A stretch of 64,000 nucleotides of DNA from Alphaproteobacteria bacterium (GCA_004295055.1 SHNJ01000007.1:137081-201080); one strand, 5' to 3'; shown: positions 17,862 to 28,716, counted from the stretch's first letter. Notes: generated by a model from the letters alone, not told the origin. Translations and numbers: made by a program.

Positions 17862-17948
17862 ATGCTGTTTGATTATTTTATCTTTATCGTTTTAATTTCA
17901 CTGCTAGCGTTTCTATTTTACGTTCTTTTCAAACCGGAGCGGTTCTAA
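17862..17948 (+). CDS. kdpF: Potassium-transporting ATPase small subunit KdpF
   Basis: A 28-residue single-helix peptide (starts MLFDYFIFIVLIS, ends LFKPERF) that stabilises the KdpFABC complex in the inner membrane. Length, one hydrophobic helix, the terminal PERF and position all fit KdpF. Its stop codon abuts the kdpA start at 17949. Small enough to be missed by standard gene calling. Confidence 0.88.
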   Translation: MLFDYFIFIVLISLLAFLFYVLFKPERF

Positions 17949-19625
17949 ATGTTTTGGTATTTTTTAATCCTTGGAATAATTTTCGTATTCATTTGCTCTG
18001 TCATCGCATGGGGCCTGGCCAAATATATGACCTATGTGTTTGCCGATGATAGTCGTCCATCGATAGTAACCAATAAAATTTTGAACAGTTTCCTTATCTC
18101 GCCGCATGAACAGCATTGGCGGGATTACTTGATTTCACTATTGGTATTTAATCTGTTTGGATTTATCGCGTTATTCGCCATCTTATGGTTTCAGGATTTG
18201 TTGCCATGGAATCCGCGCGATTTCGGCGCAATGAATCCGTATTTGATTTTTCATACGGCCGCCAGTTTTGTTACCAATACCAATTTGCAAGCCTATGTTC
18301 CCGAAACCAATTTAAGTTATTTTTCTCAAAGCGTTGGACTGGTCGTGCAGCATTTTCTATCGGCTGCGACTGGCGCTTGTGTCGGTGTAGCTTTAATCCG
18401 TGGATTCGCCAGGGAAGGCAGTATCACCATCGGTAATTTTTGGAGCGATATGGTGCGTTGCGTGGTCTTCATATTGCTACCAGTGTGCATATTAACGGCC
18501 GCTTTGTTTATTAAACAGGGCATGCCGCAAAATTTAAACGATTATATCGCAGCACAAAATTACTTGATTCCCCAAGGGCCGGTGGCGTCGCAAACAGCCA
18601 TTAAAATTTTCGGCGGGAATGGCGGCGGTTTTTTTGCTGCAAATGCCGCTCACCCTTATGAAAATCCGTCTTTGATGAGCAATTATCTTCAACTGGCGTT
18701 GATTTTGATTTTTCCCATGTCGTTTATATTTTTGTTGGGCAATTTCCTGAAAAAACCGCAGGAAGCCATGGTGTTGTACGCTGCTGTGACGATTTTATTT
18801 CTGATTAATTTTGCCGTAGTGCTGCATGGCGAACTAAGTTCTGCTGCATGGTTATCTTCAGGCCTAACAGAAAACGTGGTCTATGAGGGTAAGGAACTCA
18901 TGCCCGGTATACTCGGGTCAGCAATGTGGGATGTGTCAACCACGGCAACCGCCAATGGTTCGGCCAATATGGCTGTTGCAAGTCAAAATTCCTTAAGCAT
19001 TTTTATTATGCTGTTGCAGATGAATTTGGGCGAGGTGTTTTACGGTGGCGTTGGCACCGGTTTTTGCACGTTAATACTGCTGGCTTTGCTAAGTGTTTTT
19101 GTGGGCACACTGATGATTGGCCGATCTCCGGAGTACTTATCAAAAAAGATTGAAGTTTTTGAAATCAAAGCCGTGATGATTGCGCTTTTGATTATGCCCG
19201 TGTTTTTATTCAGCGGCCTGGGGCTTGTTCTGCTCGATCCCGATGTAAAAACTTATATCCTGAACACGGGTCCAATGGGGTTTACGGAAATATTTTATGC
19301 CTATAGCTCGGCGGCCGCGAATAATGGCAGCGCGCTGAATGGATTTATGATGAATGATTCCGTGGTATTGGCTACTTTGGGTATGATGATGTTGGCGGGA
19401 AGATTCCTGCCTATTGTGGCCCTGATCATTATCAGCGGACATCTGGCCGCTAAGAAAAAGCTGCAGCCATCCATTGCGACCTTAACGACAGCCAGCCCGA
19501 CCTTTCTTTTTATGCTGTGTTTTATGATCGTAATTTTGGGCTTGCTTACTTATTTTCCACTTTTAACCCTGGGGCCACTGACCGATTACCTGGGTACCAT
19601 CATGCCAATAGCCGGGGGTAAATAA
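17949..19625 (+). CDS. kdpA: Potassium-transporting ATPase subunit KdpA
   Basis: Channel-like potassium-selective subunit of the KdpFABC pump, with 558 residues and about ten membrane spans. Conserved family sequences include [49 protein letters not shown] and [16 protein letters not shown]. These cover the four selectivity-filter regions. It begins directly at the kdpF stop and overlaps kdpB by one base (TAATG). The operon order is kdpF-A-B-C-D. Confidence 0.97.
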   Translation: MFWYFLILGIIFVFICSVIAWGLAKYMTYVFADDSRPSIVTNKILNSFLISPHEQHWRDYLISLLVFNLFGFIALFAILWFQDLLPWNPRDFGAMNPYLIFHTAASFVTNTNLQAYVPETNLSYFSQSVGLVVQHFLSAATGACVGVALIRGFAREGSITIGNFWSDMVRCVVFILLPVCILTAALFIKQGMPQNLNDYIAAQNYLIPQGPVASQTAIKIFGGNGGGFFAANAAHPYENPSLMSNYLQLALILIFPMSFIFLLGNFLKKPQEAMVLYAAVTILFLINFAVVLHGELSSAAWLSSGLTENVVYEGKELMPGILGSAMWDVSTTATANGSANMAVASQNSLSIFIMLLQMNLGEVFYGGVGTGFCTLILLALLSVFVGTLMIGRSPEYLSKKIEVFEIKAVMIALLIMPVFLFSGLGLVLLDPDVKTYILNTGPMGFTEIFYAYSSAAANNGSALNGFMMNDSVVLATLGMMMLAGRFLPIVALIIISGHLAAKKKLQPSIATLTTASPTFLFMLCFMIVILGLLTYFPLLTLGPLTDYLGTIMPIAGGK

Positions 19626-21670
19626 TGCGTATTCCTGCTCATTCTATATTTCAAATATCCTTGCTGCGTACGGCCAGCATGGATGCGCTGAAAAAATTTC
19701 ATCCCGAAAGCCTGAAACGCAACCCCATCACAACCGTGGTTGTGGCATGTTCGATTATAGCAACCATGGATACCGTTATTAAAATTCTTGGCGGAGACGC
19801 TTTTGGATTTTCCTTGCAGGTAAGTTTGTGGCTATGGTTTACGGCCGTATTCGCCAATTTCTCCGAAAGCCTGGCGGAGGGCAGAGGCAAGGCGCAGGCG
19901 GCCAGTTTGCGTAAAAGCAAAAGCGAAATTATGGCGAAATTGATCACTGCCGGCGAACATTATGATCTTGTTCCCGCATCGACGCTGCAAATCGGCGACG
20001 AAGTTTTGGTTGAGGCAGGGGATGTCATTCCCGCAGACGGCGAGGTCATTCAAGGTATTGCCACAGTCGATGAATCGCCGATTACAGGGGAATCCGCGCC
20101 AGTAGTAAGGGAAAGCGGCGGCGATCGTTCGGCCGTTACTGGCGGCACCAAAGTATTGTCCGATAAAATCCGGGTGCGTATCGTTGTCAAAAGCGGCGAT
20201 GGATTTATCGAGCGCATGATTGCCTTGGTCGAAGGGGCGCAGCGCCAGAAAACGCCGAGTGAGGTTTCGTTGCTGATTTTATTGGTTGGCATGACGATTA
20301 TTTTTCTGCTTGTTTGCGCATGCATTGCGCCGGTTATGACATTTTATGGATTTGATTATTCACCCGTTATGCTGGCGGCTTTGGTGGTAACGCTGATCCC
20401 AACGACTATTGGGGGGCTGTTATCCGCCATCGGCATTGCAGGCATGGATAGGCTGGTGCGGTTTAATGTTTTAGCCATGTCCGGGCGCGCTGTCGAAGCG
20501 GCAGGGGACGTCGATGTTTTGTTGTTGGATAAAACGGGCACGATTACCCTTGGCAATAGGATTGCATCGGAATTGATTCCTTATCCTGGCGTTACGGAAG
20601 CGGAACTTGCCAATGCGGCGCAATTGTCATCCCTAAGCGATGAGACGCCAGAAGGGCGATCGGTTGTTGTTTTAACCAAGGAAAAATACGGCTTGCGTGG
20701 ACGGGATTTGGCAGGCGTTGAATATAGTTTTGTCAGTTTTACCGCGCAGACCCGAATGAGCGGCATTGATATCGACGGGAACATAGTGCGTAAAGGCGCG
20801 GTCGACGCAGTTTTGAAATATCTGGCGGAATTAAACCGTGGAATTTCGCCAGTGATCAATCCCTTGTTTCAGACCCAAGTGGATCGTATCGCAAAATCCG
20901 GGGGTACGCCACTGTTGGTAATCAAGAACAAAGATATATTAGGCGTCATCCATTTAAAAGATGTCATCAAGGGCGGTATTCGCGAACGCTTTGTGGAATT
21001 GCGTCGCATGGGTATTCGCACCGTTATGGTTACCGGTGACAATCCATTGACTGCCGGCGCGATTGCGGCGGAATCTGGCGTGGATGATTTCTTGGCGCAA
21101 GCGACTCCAGAAGCGAAATTAAAGTTGATTCGCGATGAGCAGAACAAGGGACGTCTTGTTGCAATGTGCGGCGACGGCACTAACGACGCTCCAGCCCTGG
21201 CCCAGGCCGATGTAGGTGTTGCAATGAATACGGGCACCGTTGCGGCGCGCGAGGCTGGCAATATGATAGACTTAGATTCCGATCCGACTAAATTGATTGA
21301 AATTGTCGGCATTGGCAAACAATTGCTTATGACTCGCGGGGCGCTGACGACATTCAGCTTTGCAAATGATATCGCCAAATATTTCGCAATTCTGCCGGCT
21401 ATGTTTGTGCCGTTTTTCCCGCAATTGGGATTGCTTAATATCATGCACTTGACCAGTCCGCAAAGCGCCGTGTTATCCGCGGTAATGTTCAACGCGCTGA
21501 TTATACTTGCTTTGGTGCCGATGGCCTTGCGCGGTGTGGCATACCGTCCATTGGCGTCGGTAAAAGTATTGCGGCACAATTTATTGGTTTATGGAGTAGG
21601 CGGTGTAATAGCGCCCTTTATCGGTATTAAATTGTTGGATCTGATGATCGGCTATATAGGAATGGTGTAA
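19625..21670 (+). CDS. kdpB: Potassium-transporting ATPase ATP-binding subunit KdpB
   Basis: P-type ATPase subunit that energises potassium uptake through KdpA. It has 681 residues. The phosphorylated Asp302 is in DKTGT, the actuator motif is TGES (154-157) with the Ser157 equivalent to the E. coli inhibitory phosphorylation site, and the hinge motif is [10 protein letters not shown]. Translation is coupled to kdpA by the one-base overlap. Identification is firm. Confidence 0.97.
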   Translation: MRIPAHSIFQISLLRTASMDALKKFHPESLKRNPITTVVVACSIIATMDTVIKILGGDAFGFSLQVSLWLWFTAVFANFSESLAEGRGKAQAASLRKSKSEIMAKLITAGEHYDLVPASTLQIGDEVLVEAGDVIPADGEVIQGIATVDESPITGESAPVVRESGGDRSAVTGGTKVLSDKIRVRIVVKSGDGFIERMIALVEGAQRQKTPSEVSLLILLVGMTIIFLLVCACIAPVMTFYGFDYSPVMLAALVVTLIPTTIGGLLSAIGIAGMDRLVRFNVLAMSGRAVEAAGDVDVLLLDKTGTITLGNRIASELIPYPGVTEAELANAAQLSSLSDETPEGRSVVVLTKEKYGLRGRDLAGVEYSFVSFTAQTRMSGIDIDGNIVRKGAVDAVLKYLAELNRGISPVINPLFQTQVDRIAKSGGTPLLVIKNKDILGVIHLKDVIKGGIRERFVELRRMGIRTVMVTGDNPLTAGAIAAESGVDDFLAQATPEAKLKLIRDEQNKGRLVAMCGDGTNDAPALAQADVGVAMNTGTVAAREAGNMIDLDSDPTKLIEIVGIGKQLLMTRGALTTFSFANDIAKYFAILPAMFVPFFPQLGLLNIMHLTSPQSAVLSAVMFNALIILALVPMALRGVAYRPLASVKVLRHNLLVYGVGGVIAPFIGIKLLDLMIGYIGMV

Positions 21671-21672
21671 TC

Positions 21673-22254
21673 ATGCGGCATATCTGGCCTTCTTTTTGTT
21701 TATTGGCAGTTTTTACTTTATTGTGTGGGTTTGCCTATCCGTTGGCGATGATACAATTTGGGCAGACTTTTTTTCCAGATCAAGCCAATGGCAGCGTCAT
21801 GGAAAGGGATGGACAAGTGCTGGGATCTTATTTGCTGTCATTTCCAAGCGACAAAGGAGAAAATTACTTTCATTCCCGCCCATCCAATGCGGTAATCGAT
21901 AATGGTGTATTGGTGGGATTGGCATCGAATTACGCGCAAACCAATTCGGAATTGGCTGAATCCCACAAAACCGCGTCGGGTATATGGAAAGAACAATATC
22001 CGAATACTGATTTAATGCCCACGGAAATGACCTTTGCTTCGGCCAGCGGCCTTGATCCCAATATTTCTTATGATGCCGCCATGATCCAGGCAATACGGGT
22101 CAGCGAGAACAGAAAAATTCCTATCGATGATCTATATATCATCATCGATCAGTATCGCAAGCAAGTGCCATTGCTTAAGCTGGATTATGTCAATGTAAAC
22201 CGGTTAAATAGAGCATTGGATCAAATACAGCCTATCGATGATGGAAAACCCTGA
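21673..22254 (+). CDS. kdpC: Potassium-transporting ATPase subunit KdpC
   Basis: Single-span subunit of KdpFABC, thought to raise ATP affinity. It has 193 residues. It begins with a membrane helix (WPSFCLLAVFTLLCGFAYPLAM), followed by the family sequences GSYLLSF (GSxL) and FHSRPSNA, then TFASASGLDPNISYDAA. It starts 2 bp after kdpB. Its last 17 bp overlap the start of kdpD. Confidence 0.96.
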   Translation: MRHIWPSFCLLAVFTLLCGFAYPLAMIQFGQTFFPDQANGSVMERDGQVLGSYLLSFPSDKGENYFHSRPSNAVIDNGVLVGLASNYAQTNSELAESHKTASGIWKEQYPNTDLMPTEMTFASASGLDPNISYDAAMIQAIRVSENRKIPIDDLYIIIDQYRKQVPLLKLDYVNVNRLNRALDQIQPIDDGKP

Positions 22255-24271
22255 TTCTTTACACCGCCCCGTTCCGGAAGCGTTGTTACAGCAAGCGCAG
22301 AGTGAAACTCGCGGCCGGCTTAAGATTTTTTTTGGCGCCGCTCCGGGGGTAGGTAAGACATATTCTATGCTGCGTGCGGCGCATGAACGCAAAGCCGAAG
22401 GCGTGGATGTTGTGGTTGGGATTATCGAAACCCATAAGCGGGAAGAAACCGAAGCTCTGGTCCGAGATCTTGAAGTTCTGCCGCGCAAAGAAATCGAATA
22501 TAAAGGCCATATATTGCAGGAAATGGATATTGACGCAATTCTGGTACGCAAGCCGCAGTTGGTGTTGGTGGATGAACTCGCGCATACCAATGCTCCCGGC
22601 AGCCGTCACCCGAAAAGATATCAAGATATCGAAGAAATTCTGGCCAAAGGCATCGATGTATATACCAGTATGAACGTTCAGCATTTAGAAAGTTTGAACG
22701 ATGTTGTCGCGCAAATCACCCGGGTAAGAGTCAAGGAAACGGTACCGGATTCTATACTGGCAAAGGCAGAAATAGCTTTAGTCGATTTGGGGCCAGATGA
22801 ACTGATAAGCCGCCTGAAGGAAGGCAAAGTTTATGTTCCCGAGCAGGCGCAAAAGGCAATTCAGCATTTCTTCGCGCCAGGAAATTTAACCGCATTGCGC
22901 GAGTTAGCGTTACGGACAACAGCACAGCGCGTGGATGAGCAAATGTTGTCCTATATGCAAGCTCATGCGATCAAAGGCCCATGGCCGGCCGGCGATCGGG
23001 TTATGGTTTGCGTTTGCGACAGTGAAATATCGCCTAAATTGCTGCGTTCCGCTAAACGTTCCGCGGAACGACTGAATGCGCCATGGGTTGCGGTCTATAT
23101 AGAAACCGAAGCGCATGCGCGCTTGTCAGATGCCGGTAGAGAGAGGGTGAACGATGCCTTGGAAATGGCCGAACGCTTGGGCGGCGAAGTGGTGCGTTTA
23201 AATGGCGTCGATATTAGTGATGAAATTATCAAATACGCATTGCAAAACAATGTTACACGGATTGTGTTGGGATTGTCCCGCGTATCGCCGCTGCGGGAGC
23301 GGTTATTCGGTAACGTCGTTACTAAAATAATTCGTAAAGTAGACGGTATCGATATTATGGTGGTTTCCGGTGAACCGCACAGCTATGACCGTTCTATTTC
23401 CAGCAAAACTAAAAAGCCATCCTTGGTCCGGCGCACGTATTGGCCATATATTGCGTCTAGCAGCCTTGTCGTGCTGGTGACCATCGTCAATAACTTCCTT
23501 AACGAAAATTTCGGCTACAAAAATATTTTAATGCTGTACTTGGTTCCGGTACTGATTTCCGCGGTTTCTTATGGTTTGTGGCCGTCCTTAATATCCGCGT
23601 TTCTGAGCGTTGTATTTTACAAATTATTTTTTGGCGAAGAAATTATGGAAATGGATCTGCCTACGCCAGGCGATTTCGTTTCCATGCTGTTATTCCTGTT
23701 TGTTGCGATTATGGCCAGTGACTTGGCTTCACGCATTAGTATGCAGGCTCAAATAGCCACTCGCCGCGAACGCATGACAAATGCGCTGTATGATTTTAGC
23801 CGGAAATTGGCTGGTATTGGCTCGATCAACGATTTGTTGCAAACCGTCAGTTACAATATCGCCAATGTTACTAAGTCAAAAGTCTGTTTGCTGTTGCCAT
23901 TGAATGGCAGGTTGCAGGGAAAAATGTCCAGTCCGGCTGACTTTCAACTGACGGACGGCGAATTGGCTGCCGCGCAATGGAGTTTCGACAATGGCAAGCC
24001 AGCCGGTATTGATACCGAGACATTGCCATCGATGGATAAATTGTTTATGCCATTGAATACGGCTGCCGGTACGGTTGGCGTAATTGCCATTCTGCCGGAA
24101 GAAGACAGCCAAGTATTGGAACGCGATGGACGCCGGCAATTAAATTCGTTAGTCGACCAGGCCGCTATCGCTATCGAGCGCATGGAATATTCCATCAATG
24201 CCGCAAAGGCACAATTGAGAAAATTGTCCGATCAAATGCATGGAATTGGAACGGAACCGCCAACCAATTAG
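22238..24271 (+). CDS. kdpD: KdpD-like sensor lacking the histidine kinase domain
   Basis: 677 residues against about 890 for full KdpD. Present in order: the N-terminal KdpD domain with Walker A GAAPGVGKT (33-41) and Walker B LVLVDELAHTNAPGSRHPKR; a UspA-like domain at about 250-375; a four-helix DUF4118 membrane block at about 400-500; and a GAF-like domain at about 510-650. The protein then stops after a short coiled segment, exactly where the dimerisation and kinase domains should begin. No H-box or ATPase motifs are present and no kdpE follows; the next gene is convergent. The end is clean, so it may be a stable truncated sensor. Short KdpD forms are known in other bacteria, but not usually of this extent. 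Confidence 0.9.
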   Translation: MMENPDSLHRPVPEALLQQAQSETRGRLKIFFGAAPGVGKTYSMLRAAHERKAEGVDVVVGIIETHKREETEALVRDLEVLPRKEIEYKGHILQEMDIDAILVRKPQLVLVDELAHTNAPGSRHPKRYQDIEEILAKGIDVYTSMNVQHLESLNDVVAQITRVRVKETVPDSILAKAEIALVDLGPDELISRLKEGKVYVPEQAQKAIQHFFAPGNLTALRELALRTTAQRVDEQMLSYMQAHAIKGPWPAGDRVMVCVCDSEISPKLLRSAKRSAERLNAPWVAVYIETEAHARLSDAGRERVNDALEMAERLGGEVVRLNGVDISDEIIKYALQNNVTRIVLGLSRVSPLRERLFGNVVTKIIRKVDGIDIMVVSGEPHSYDRSISSKTKKPSLVRRTYWPYIASSSLVVLVTIVNNFLNENFGYKNILMLYLVPVLISAVSYGLWPSLISAFLSVVFYKLFFGEEIMEMDLPTPGDFVSMLLFLFVAIMASDLASRISMQAQIATRRERMTNALYDFSRKLAGIGSINDLLQTVSYNIANVTKSKVCLLLPLNGRLQGKMSSPADFQLTDGELAAAQWSFDNGKPAGIDTETLPSMDKLFMPLNTAAGTVGVIAILPEEDSQVLERDGRRQLNSLVDQAAIAIERMEYSINAAKAQLRKLSDQMHGIGTEPPTN

Positions 24272-25362
24272 TGGTCCGGTACGGCCAGGGCGTTTTCCTG
24301 CGATTCTGGCACTATGGCCGCCGCGTCTTTTTTAATTTCTTCCTTGGATGGCAAATTTTTGAATGTGGCTATGTGAAATAACCCATCCCCTTCATTTGCC
24401 GTAGGAAGATTGGAACGGCCAACCAATATGCCATTTTCCGGCGCCAAAATCGGAATTGGATCATCGCCGAATGGATCGGAGACGTAACCCAGAATGTCTC
24501 CCGCTTTGACCTCGGCGCCCAAGGAAGCCCGGTCCCATAAAATGCCGCCCCGAGGCGCGCGTACCCATACCGCATTTTTGCTATGGGCGATATCATCCGG
24601 TTCGCGCACGATGTCGGCTTTAATCATTCCTAAATGTTCCATTACTCCTAAGATGCCGTTCAATCCCATGGCAGCGGAGGTTTCATCGAATCTCAAAGCC
24701 TCACCGGCTTCAAATACCAGCATTTTAACGCCTTTACGTTGGGCGGCCTCGCGCAAAGAACCATCGCGTACATCGCTGTTAATTACGATACTGGCGCCAA
24801 ACGCTTCGGCCATGGCCATAGTTTCAGTGCATTCGGTATCGGCCCTTATTTGCGGCAGGTTCTCACGGTAAAAGGAACCGGAATGTATATCTATTCCGTG
24901 TGTGGATTTTTTGACAATCTCGCTCATCAAAATATAGGCAACGCGGGAAGCCAATGATCCGCCAGCAGTGCCTGGAAAAGAACGGTTTAAATCGCGCCGG
25001 TCGGGTAGATAGCGGGAATTCAATATAAATCCGAATAAGTTGACAATTGGGACAAGAATTAACGCGCCTTTATTTAATTTATCGACTTTGCCGGATTGTA
25101 ATAATCGCCGCACAATTTCGACGCCTATGATTTCGTCCCCATGGACGGCGCCGGTTATAAATAATATTGGTCCGGGCTTTTTCCCGGTGATAACGCGAAC
25201 GGGCAATTCCACCGGCGAATCGGTGTATAAATCAGAAACGGGCAGGGTCAGTGAAACTGTTTTCCCAAATCCAATATCGTTGCCGCCAATATGCAAAAAT
25301 GGTTTCTTGCTGGTTTTTGATTTGCGTAGTTTAATTTTGGTTTTTGATTTTGCTTTGGCCAT
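24268..25362 (-). CDS. Succinylglutamate desuccinylase/aspartoacylase family (M14-like) deacylase
   Basis: 364-residue zinc-dependent deacylase of the AstE/AspA family. Zinc ligands are His74 and Glu77 (GAVHGDE) and His160 (DIHSG), and the general acid-base Glu218 is in FEAGE. The first 20 residues are strongly basic (MAKAKSKTKIKLRKSKTSKK), unusual for the family. It is last in a leftward operon with a RimK ligase, a RimB-like protease and a TPR protein, so its natural substrate is probably a glutamate-modified peptide or a related amide. The 3' end overlaps kdpD by 4 bp tail to tail. Confidence 0.85.
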   Translation of the reverse strand: MAKAKSKTKIKLRKSKTSKKPFLHIGGNDIGFGKTVSLTLPVSDLYTDSPVELPVRVITGKKPGPILFITGAVHGDEIIGVEIVRRLLQSGKVDKLNKGALILVPIVNLFGFILNSRYLPDRRDLNRSFPGTAGGSLASRVAYILMSEIVKKSTHGIDIHSGSFYRENLPQIRADTECTETMAMAEAFGASIVINSDVRDGSLREAAQRKGVKMLVFEAGEALRFDETSAAMGLNGILGVMEHLGMIKADIVREPDDIAHSKNAVWVRAPRGGILWDRASLGAEVKAGDILGYVSDPFGDDPIPILAPENGILVGRSNLPTANEGDGLFHIATFKNLPSKEEIKKDAAAIVPESQENALAVPDH

Positions 25363-25411
25363 GGATGTCGTTTGAAATGCCGCGACATACAGGCCACACC
25401 GTAACCAGGAA

Positions 25412-26332
25412 CTATGCGCTGGCTTTTTGGTTTTTCTGGCCTTTATGTTCTCGGCGAATCACTTTCTTTTCAAGATATTCCACGATTTTCCCGGCAACAT
25501 CAACGCCTGTTGTCTTCTCTATGCCTTCAAGGCCTGGGGATGCGTTGATTTCCAGCACCAGTGGTCCCCGGCTGGATCGTAAAATATCTACCCCGGCAAC
25601 ACCAAGCCCCATAATTTTGGCGGCCTGCACTGCGGTATTCTGTTCTTCTTCTGTTAATTCAGCGATGCTTGCGGTTGCTCCACGATGCAAATTGGCGCGG
25701 AATTCCCCTTCGCGAGCCTTGCGTTGCATGGCGGCAACTACTTGATTGCCCACGACAAAGCACCGCAAATCGGCTCCGGCGGCTTCCTTGATAAATTCCT
25801 GGACAAGGATGTTGGCATCCAATTCTTGAAATGCCTGAATTACAGATGCGGCGGCTTTGGTAGTTTCGGCCAATACCACACCCTTGCCTTGGGTGCCTTC
25901 GATTAACTTGACGATCAATGGCGGACCGCCAACGATCTTAATAATGTCGTCTATATCGTCCGCGGCCCGGGCAAAGGCAGTGGTAGGCAAACCAATATTG
26001 GATTTCGACAGCAGTTGCAGAGAGTGCAGTTTATCCCTGGCGCGGGCAAACCCATCGGATGAGTTTAAGCTATGCAATCCCATCAATTCCAGCTGGCGGA
26101 GCACAGCCAGCCCATAAAAAGTGATCGAAGCGCCAATACGCGGAATCACCGCATCGAAATTACGCAGCACTTCTTCGCCGCGATAATGTATTTCTGGCTT
26201 GGTGGAAGTAACGTCCATGTAACAACGTAATGGATTAATTACGCGCGCCTTGTGCTTGCGGATTTCCAGCGCCTCAACCAAACGGGCGGTCGAATATAAT
26301 TTCGAATTTTGCGATAGAATGGCAACGCGCAT
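25412..26332 (-). CDS. rimK: RimK-type alpha-L-glutamate ligase
   Basis: 306-residue ATP-grasp ligase. In E. coli RimK adds Glu residues to the C-terminus of ribosomal protein S6. Visible are [21 protein letters not shown], the ATP-grasp loop [19 protein letters not shown], and the metal-binding end [19 protein letters not shown]. The start follows the rimB-like stop by 2 bp. A basic [18 protein letters not shown] tail is present. Whether S6 is the substrate here is not known. Confidence 0.92.
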   Translation of the reverse strand: MRVAILSQNSKLYSTARLVEALEIRKHKARVINPLRCYMDVTSTKPEIHYRGEEVLRNFDAVIPRIGASITFYGLAVLRQLELMGLHSLNSSDGFARARDKLHSLQLLSKSNIGLPTTAFARAADDIDDIIKIVGGPPLIVKLIEGTQGKGVVLAETTKAAASVIQAFQELDANILVQEFIKEAAGADLRCFVVGNQVVAAMQRKAREGEFRANLHRGATASIAELTEEEQNTAVQAAKIMGLGVAGVDILRSSRGPLVLEINASPGLEGIEKTTGVDVAGKIVEYLEKKVIRREHKGQKNQKASA

Positions 26333-26334
26333 TA

Positions 26335-26802
26335 TTAACTCCGATACATTTTAAGGACAGACGATTTGCTGTGTTCGCCGGATAAATAACTTTGTTCCGG
26401 ATCTACTGTATAGCGGCCATTTAGTGCGGTGCGGCCGATCAGCATGCGGAATCGCATGGTGTCGCGCGTCGTTAAACTGACTTCGGCCGCAAAAGTCTGA
26501 TTCAATAAACGAAGATTGGTTTGAATAAAATAGCGGTATTCCTGATGTCCGCCGGAATCGGTTACTAAACGTTGATCGATAATAGGGGCTTCTGCCTCAA
26601 CCATAATATCGCTGCGATTTTGCAGTGGATGCAGTTTAAATTTAACCCATTCGCGCCCGTCCCGCATAAATGCATCCAATGCGAACGTATGCAGCGCGGA
26701 ACTTCGCGCCCCCGTGTCGATCTTTGCTTTGATCAGGGGAACTTTTAAATCTGGCAGGCTGGCCCATTCGCGCCAGCCAATAAAAGGTTTATTAATGGGC
26801 AT
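26335..26802 (-). CDS. RimB-like retropepsin-type aspartic protease
   Basis: 155-residue protein of the family annotated as ATP-dependent zinc protease and now described as retropepsin-like (RimB). The catalytic signature is [11 protein letters not shown] with Asp29, and a hydrophobic flap/strand is seen in RMLIGRTAL. In Pseudomonas RimB is reported to trim RimK-added glutamates. The gene overlaps the end of the upstream TPR gene by 11 bp and is 2 bp from rimK, so the modification and removal activities are made together. Confidence 0.85.
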   Translation of the reverse strand: MPINKPFIGWREWASLPDLKVPLIKAKIDTGARSSALHTFALDAFMRDGREWVKFKLHPLQNRSDIMVEAEAPIIDQRLVTDSGGHQEYRYFIQTNLRLLNQTFAAEVSLTTRDTMRFRMLIGRTALNGRYTVDPEQSYLSGEHSKSSVLKMYRS

Positions 26803-28348
26803 CCGATGTTTTATTGGTAGTTGGACAAGTCTTGGTCAGATAATTTCTGGTTTCGCTGTTATTGTCAACCAGGCCCAGGGAATTGGCCTTGGAATAATTC
26901 TGCCATGCGGCAGCGCTGTTGCCGTCAAAACATTGCACACGGGCCAATCCGTTTAACGACATGGCGTGGTTAGGGTTTAATTCCAACGCCAAATTATAAA
27001 ACTGTTTCGCTAATCCCCATTGTTGAGCAACAGTGTAAATACGGCCTATGTTATAAAAATAATCCGGCTCGCCTGGATCCTGAATCGCCAGTTGTTCGTA
27101 ATATTGCCGCGCAACTTCGTATTGGCCGCCAGCCTCCGCCATTTTGGCTTTCTTGGTATAATCGTCAATCAGCTTGGTGTTTTTTATCGCGGCCAAGGGT
27201 GGTTTCATAACGTTATTAGGTGCCGTGGTGCTGGTTTGTGGCGCACCTTTGGTAAAATCCTGGTCCTGAATTCTGTTTTGTGCAGGCGATTTTGCGGCCA
27301 CGGGCACGGAAGCAACGCTGACCGGTGCCGCTTGACCGGTCATCGCATAAGCACGTTGTAAATCCGCTTTTGCTGCGGGATCGTTTGGCGCCAATTGTAT
27401 CGCGCGATTTAAAGACGTGATAGCGTCTACCGGCGATCCTTTTCTGATCAAGGCTTCGCCGAGCGAACGGTGCGCTAGGGCAAAATTAGGATCTAGCTGT
27501 GTTGCACGGGCATACGACACAATCGCTTCTTCGAATTTGCCGTTATTTTGATATTGCGTACCCAGCGTATATTGGGCGAGAGCGGAATTGGCGTCAGATG
27601 CGGCGGCTTGCTGCGCAAAATCGAGCGCGCGCTGGTAATCGCCTTTGCCACCGAACAAATTGGCAAGGTTGCTTAGCGCCACTGTATTTTTTGAATCAAT
27701 TTGCAAAACTTTTAAATAGGTATTGGTGGCCTGATCCGTTTGGCCCGATTTCATTTGCAGATCGCCCATGGCGAGCAGGGTGGGCGCGTCCGGATTGCTT
27801 TGCAACGCCTGGCCGACTTGGGTGTAAGCTTCGGTATTTTCGCCGCGGCTTTTGGCAATTTCGGCCAATACTAAATTGGCCTGACTGTAATGCGGATCAT
27901 CGCTTAAAACTTCTTCCAATAAACCTTTGGCGGCATCGCCCTTGCCCTGGCGAAAGGCTATATCGGCAATCGCGGTTTTAGCCAGCGAGGATTTTGGATT
28001 GATTTTTAAAACTTCGCGGCATTGTTTGGCAGCGGCGGCGTGATAGCCGGTGCGTTTATAAGCGTCACATAATACTTCATTTGCACGAAGATCGTTGGGA
28101 TTGCTGCGCATGCTGCCTTTGGCGGCATAGGCTTGATACAGCAAGGGGTCTTTACTGGCCTTGCGGATCGAAGCTTTGACCATCATGTCAAACTTCTTTT
28201 CTTCCTCTAATGCGATTTGATATTGCTTTAAATTGACCGGCAATATTGCGTCAACGCGCTTTATGGCGGGGTTGTCTGCGGCAACAGCAGTCAGCGGCAG
28301 GATTAGAAATAAAAGGCAGATTACAAAGCGCATCAATGTTTTGACCAT
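26792..28348 (-). CDS. Exported tetratricopeptide-repeat protein
   Basis: About 518 residues from the ATG at 28348 (MVKTLMRFVICLLFLILPLTAVAAD), which gives a normal signal peptide; a GTG 21 codons further upstream is possible. The mature protein is a chain of about eight to ten TPR units (for example AKTAIADIAFRQGKGDAAKGLLEEVL, AYTQVGQALQSNPDAPTLLAMGDL, ALAQYTLGTQYQNNGKFEEAIVSYARATQLDPN), broken near residues 330-390 by a Pro/Ala/Gln-rich linker. It is first in the operon with rimB-like, rimK and the deacylase. Such proteins are scaffolds; its partner is unknown. Confidence 0.85.
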   Translation of the reverse strand: MVKTLMRFVICLLFLILPLTAVAADNPAIKRVDAILPVNLKQYQIALEEEKKFDMMVKASIRKASKDPLLYQAYAAKGSMRSNPNDLRANEVLCDAYKRTGYHAAAAKQCREVLKINPKSSLAKTAIADIAFRQGKGDAAKGLLEEVLSDDPHYSQANLVLAEIAKSRGENTEAYTQVGQALQSNPDAPTLLAMGDLQMKSGQTDQATNTYLKVLQIDSKNTVALSNLANLFGGKGDYQRALDFAQQAAASDANSALAQYTLGTQYQNNGKFEEAIVSYARATQLDPNFALAHRSLGEALIRKGSPVDAITSLNRAIQLAPNDPAAKADLQRAYAMTGQAAPVSVASVPVAAKSPAQNRIQDQDFTKGAPQTSTTAPNNVMKPPLAAIKNTKLIDDYTKKAKMAEAGGQYEVARQYYEQLAIQDPGEPDYFYNIGRIYTVAQQWGLAKQFYNLALELNPNHAMSLNGLARVQCFDGNSAAAWQNYSKANSLGLVDNNSETRNYLTKTCPTTNKTSDAH

Positions 28349-28443
28349 ACTGAAAATTTGAACAGCCAGTGGCGGTAGAAGTAGGCAAGGCTTCTGGCGG
28401 GATATTGACACGAAGCCTATAAATTTTAAATCTGATTTTAAGA

Positions 28444-28605
28444 TTAGGCGGCTTTTTTAGTCAGAATCTGGTTTTTTTCCAGTTTCGATAAATCCACCAC
28501 AATTGGGGTATAGGATTCGACTGCTCGCTGCATATCTTCGGTCGAGCGGACTTCGCCGAAAAATGACAGTCGGTCTTTGATGTTTTTATTGGTTTGATTG
28601 CCCAT
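28444..28605 (-). CDS. Small conserved-looking protein, unknown
   Basis: A 53-residue soluble protein (MGNQTNKNIKDRLSFFGEV to ILTKKAA) with alternating charged and hydrophobic residues. The ATG at 28605 is preceded by GAGAGG at good spacing; a start 11 codons upstream is possible. No family recognised. It lies alone between the TPR operon and divergent gcdH. Confidence 0.5.
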   Translation of the reverse strand: MGNQTNKNIKDRLSFFGEVRSTEDMQRAVESYTPIVVDLSKLEKNQILTKKAA

Positions 28606-28716
28606 TGCAGCCTCTCTTCTAGGCAATATTTCTAACAAAAAAAATGGTTAAAATCAAGGTTTCTATATGTAAACTATTGGAACTTCAGGTATATTGCCTG
28701 AAATACGAGGTATCCT

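Noticed and set aside
24200-24271. kdpD truncation by a simple frameshift
   Set aside because: No kinase-like sequence (H-box, N-box, G-box) is found in any frame after the stop; the next DNA belongs to the convergent deacylase gene.
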